Assembly (NCBI RefSeq): GCF_022807975.1
Contig: NZ_CP094358.1
Coordinates: 3,844,001-3,908,000 of the forward strand
DNA from: Abyssalbus ytuae
GTDB taxonomy: Bacteria > Bacteroidota > Bacteroidia > Flavobacteriales > Flavobacteriaceae
Direction of reading: 5' to 3'
DNA: 64,000 nucleotides
The translations under genes were made by a program, and so were the position numbers. The notes under the pieces are model-generated. The model was not told the origin of the DNA, ran no database searches, and saw only the letters and a program-made list of their open reading frames with translations. Shown here piece after piece: positions 60,245 through 64,000 of this stretch; within the stretch, counting starts at the first letter, position 1, and every line of letters begins with the position of its first letter.

Positions 60245-61270
60245 TTAATTCTTTCTTAGTGATGAGTTTCGAATTATTAGATTTGCTTTTAATGTAACTT
60301 GTTTTAGTTGGTTTGTATTATTGTCTTTTAAAAGGTTGAGCATAATATTCATGAGTTCTTGCCCTATCTGATGTAAGGGTTGCGCTACCGCACTAATACT
60401 CGGGGAGTAAATCCTGAATAAATCATTATCATCAAAAGTTATAATTCCCAGGGTATTAATAAGGCTTGGATTGGTCTCTTTAATCATTTCCAAGCCACTC
60501 TGTGTTAAATAATTTGTGGAAAAGAAAACCGCATCTAATTCTTTATTTTCAGTAAAAAGGCAACTTATCATATCCCTTCCTTTTTCTGAATTGGTATCAG
60601 CAAAGGGAATTTGCAGTACAGTACTTTTTAAACCTGCCTCGGCTATTGCTTTTTCATAACCTTTTAACCGGTCTAACATTTGAATTTGTCTTACATCGGT
60701 GGTTATAAAAGCAATATTTTTAAATCCGTTGTTAATCAGGTGCGTTGTAGCTTCCTTTGAAGCTTCATAGTTATTAATTACAACGTAGGATGTTTTTAAC
60801 TGTGGGAAATGCCTATCGCAAAGAACAACAGGAATGTTATTTTTTATAAGGTTTTCTATATCTTTTTTTATTCCGGCGGAGGGGATAATGATAAAGCCGT
60901 CAACCTGAAGTTTACTAAATAGATTAATAAGGTCCCGGGAACGGTCATCATTATTTTCATTACTGCAGAATAAAATTTTATATCCCTTGCTATAAGCAAT
61001 ATCTTCTATTATCCTGGCTATTTTAGCAAAAAAATAATTGCTTATATCTTCAACCATAAAAACCAGTATTTTGGTTTTACCGGTTCTCAAACTTTGTGCT
61101 ACCAAATTAGGCCGGAAATTTATAGATTCTACATAATCTTCTATTTTCTTAATGACTTCATCAGATATCTTTTTTTCTTTTCCTTTACCATTTAAAACAA
61201 AAGATACAGTGGTAGTAGATACGTTGAGTTTTTTTGCTATGTCTTTTAATAAAATCTTTTTTTGGTTCAC
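60245..61270 (-). CDS. LacI/GalR-family transcriptional regulator
   Basis: The 341-residue protein has an N-terminal LacI HTH (LKDIAKKLNVSTTTVSFVLNG, about 7-27) and hinge helix (FRPNLVAQSLRTGKTK, about 52-67). A periplasmic-binding-like effector domain follows (LVFMVEDISNYFFAKIARII, VDGFIIIPSAG, VLCDRHFP, FITTDVRQIQMLDRLKGYEKA, ITFDDNDLFRIYSPSISAVAQP). The effector is likely mannose, a mannoside or a phosphorylated product. It is co-directional with the GH43/GH92 arm but separated from it by 129 bp. The two dyads described above, flanking the locus, are its probable targets. Confidence 0.93.
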   Translation of the reverse strand: MNQKKILLKDIAKKLNVSTTTVSFVLNGKGKEKKISDEVIKKIEDYVESINFRPNLVAQSLRTGKTKILVFMVEDISNYFFAKIARIIEDIAYSKGYKILFCSNENNDDRSRDLINLFSKLQVDGFIIIPSAGIKKDIENLIKNNIPVVLCDRHFPQLKTSYVVINNYEASKEATTHLINNGFKNIAFITTDVRQIQMLDRLKGYEKAIAEAGLKSTVLQIPFADTNSEKGRDMISCLFTENKELDAVFFSTNYLTQSGLEMIKETNPSLINTLGIITFDDNDLFRIYSPSISAVAQPLHQIGQELMNIMLNLLKDNNTNQLKQVTLKANLIIRNSSLRKN

Positions 61271-61297
61271 TATTTGTATTGTATAGAAAATTATTGA

Positions 61298-61313
61298 CTA
61301 AAAATTTGTTTTA
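61298..61313 (-). promoter_or_regulatory. Weak operator-like dyad upstream of the LacI gene
   Basis: On the minus strand, half-sites TAAAAC and TTTTAG are spaced by four bases, compared with none in the two strong sites. A perfect -7 box (TATATTTG, 61322-61329 minus) lies just upstream, so autoregulation is possible. The altered spacing makes this a tentative call. Confidence 0.3.
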
Positions 61314-61321
61314 CTTCTATC

Positions 61322-61329
61322 CAAATATA
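61322..61329 (-). promoter_or_regulatory. -7 box of the LacI regulator gene
   Basis: On the minus strand this is TATATTTG, a perfect TAnnTTTG match 51 bp upstream of the regulator start codon. No TTG at the -33 spacing was found. The rest of the 400-bp gap (61271-61671) holds only the inverted repeat near icd; no gene is supported. Confidence 0.5.
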
Positions 61330-61604
61330 AAATATAATAACTATCTAAACTAGACTAAAAAAGGATGTTCATTTACCTGTTAGGTATTTTCCTTTTCAAG
61401 ATATATTTGTATAAGTAGTACAAGTTAAGTAAAAACTCTCATAAAATATATAATATTTATGGTAGTAAATAATAATAAGTAATTGATAAAATGAAATATT
61501 TTGTGGTTTGAGTACCATACAATATAAACAAAAATAAAATTAAGTAGAGAGATTTTTGTAATTGAGTGGTTTTTAAGGATACTCAAAAAGCAGATAAAAT
61601 AGGA

Positions 61605-61657
61605 GGAAAGCTCCGACCTTTGTATATTTGAATTTTTCATAAAGATTGGAGCTTTCC
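61605..61657. terminator. 10-bp perfect inverted repeat just after icd
   Basis: GGAAAGCTCC and GGAGCTTTCC lie 33 bp apart, with partial inner pairing (CTTTAT with ATACAAAG, one bulge). On the minus strand the repeat begins 14 bp after the icd stop codon. The message continues with TCCTATTTTATC rather than a clean T-run. It may terminate or stabilise the icd transcript. Confidence 0.5.
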
Positions 61658-61671
61658 CAGCAAAATTATAA

Positions 61672-63900
<2,229 letters not shown>

Positions 63901-63929
63901 TTATTGATTTTCTTTTTTTAAAAACTGGG

Positions 63930-63961
63930 CAAATATACAATTTAATAATTTTTTTGAACAA
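63930..63961 (-). promoter_or_regulatory. Bacteroidota promoter of icd
   Basis: On the minus strand TTG (63959-63961) and TATATTTG (63930-63937) are spaced by 21 bp, within the accepted 19-23 bp range for TTG/TAnnTTTG. The -7 box lies 29 bp before the icd start codon. Confidence 0.7.
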
Positions 63962-64000
63962 GATATTTGCAGCCAATACTCAATAACTGTGAGGAATATA

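Noticed and set aside
61425-61640. 71-residue leftward ORF between the LacI gene and icd
   Set aside because: It starts within the loop of the inverted repeat after icd, has a composition typical of translated AT-rich DNA and matches nothing I know.

Overview
The window looks like chromosome from a marine-type member of the Flavobacteriaceae (Bacteroidota). It is AT-rich and has SusC/SusD and FecI/FecR genes, a protein with a type IX secretion (T9SS) C-terminal signal, a bacillithiol gene (bshB1), a fused ResB-CcsA cytochrome assembly protein, monomeric isocitrate dehydrogenase, and several perfect Bacteroidota -7 boxes (TAnnTTTG, sometimes with an upstream TTG). No insertion sequence, prophage, integrase or CRISPR array is visible. 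All functions below are read from motifs and family knowledge; no database search was run.

Layout. 1-5.5 kb: a leftward SSS symporter (cut by the window edge), a 33-residue membrane ORF, a PIG-L deacetylase, then MscS, Maf, KdsC-like phosphatase and a DUF2520 protein. 5.6-15.5 kb: housekeeping and stress genes, including CcsBA, an HTH protein, MATE efflux, glutathione peroxidase-like lipoprotein, BshB1, tRNA-His, an M28 peptidase and two envelope proteins. 15.5-19.5 kb: a redox/copper cluster. It has a rightward lipoprotein joining cytochrome c to DUF3365, and a leftward TonB receptor that carries the CxxxM...HxM copper-site pattern of OprC together with a small three-cysteine membrane protein.

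19.6-42 kb: a leftward phosphorus-directed island. An ECF sigma factor, a FecR anti-sigma factor, SusC and SusD are followed not by glycosidases but by a double GDPD, a calcineurin-type phosphoesterase, a single GDPD and an EEP-family phosphodiesterase. Upstream lie a DUF5916 outer-membrane protein, an LRR protein and a 2,637-residue T9SS substrate. That protein appears to join a PhoD-type phosphodiesterase, four LamG-like domains, two beta-sandwich modules and a PhoX-type phosphatase. My inference is that the island captures and dismantles phosphodiester polymers or lipid headgroups for phosphate. 42.4-46.2 kb: two tandem, overlapping di-heme cytochrome c peroxidase/MauG-like paralogues with a shared long N-terminal domain.

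46.6-61.3 kb: an alpha-mannan/mannose locus. A FucP-type transporter, GH125, GH92, an esterase and a ROK kinase run rightward. Two more GH92 enzymes and a GH43 run leftward toward them, with a LacI regulator at the right end. Mannosidases would release mannose for uptake and phosphorylation. There is no SusCD pair here. Both outer promoters carry nearly the same LacI-like operator (TAAAACGwTTTAGTAA). Between the two convergent arms sits a 41-bp-period tandem repeat whose junctions form hairpins, one of them with a compensatory base-pair change. The window ends with icd (61.7-63.9 kb).
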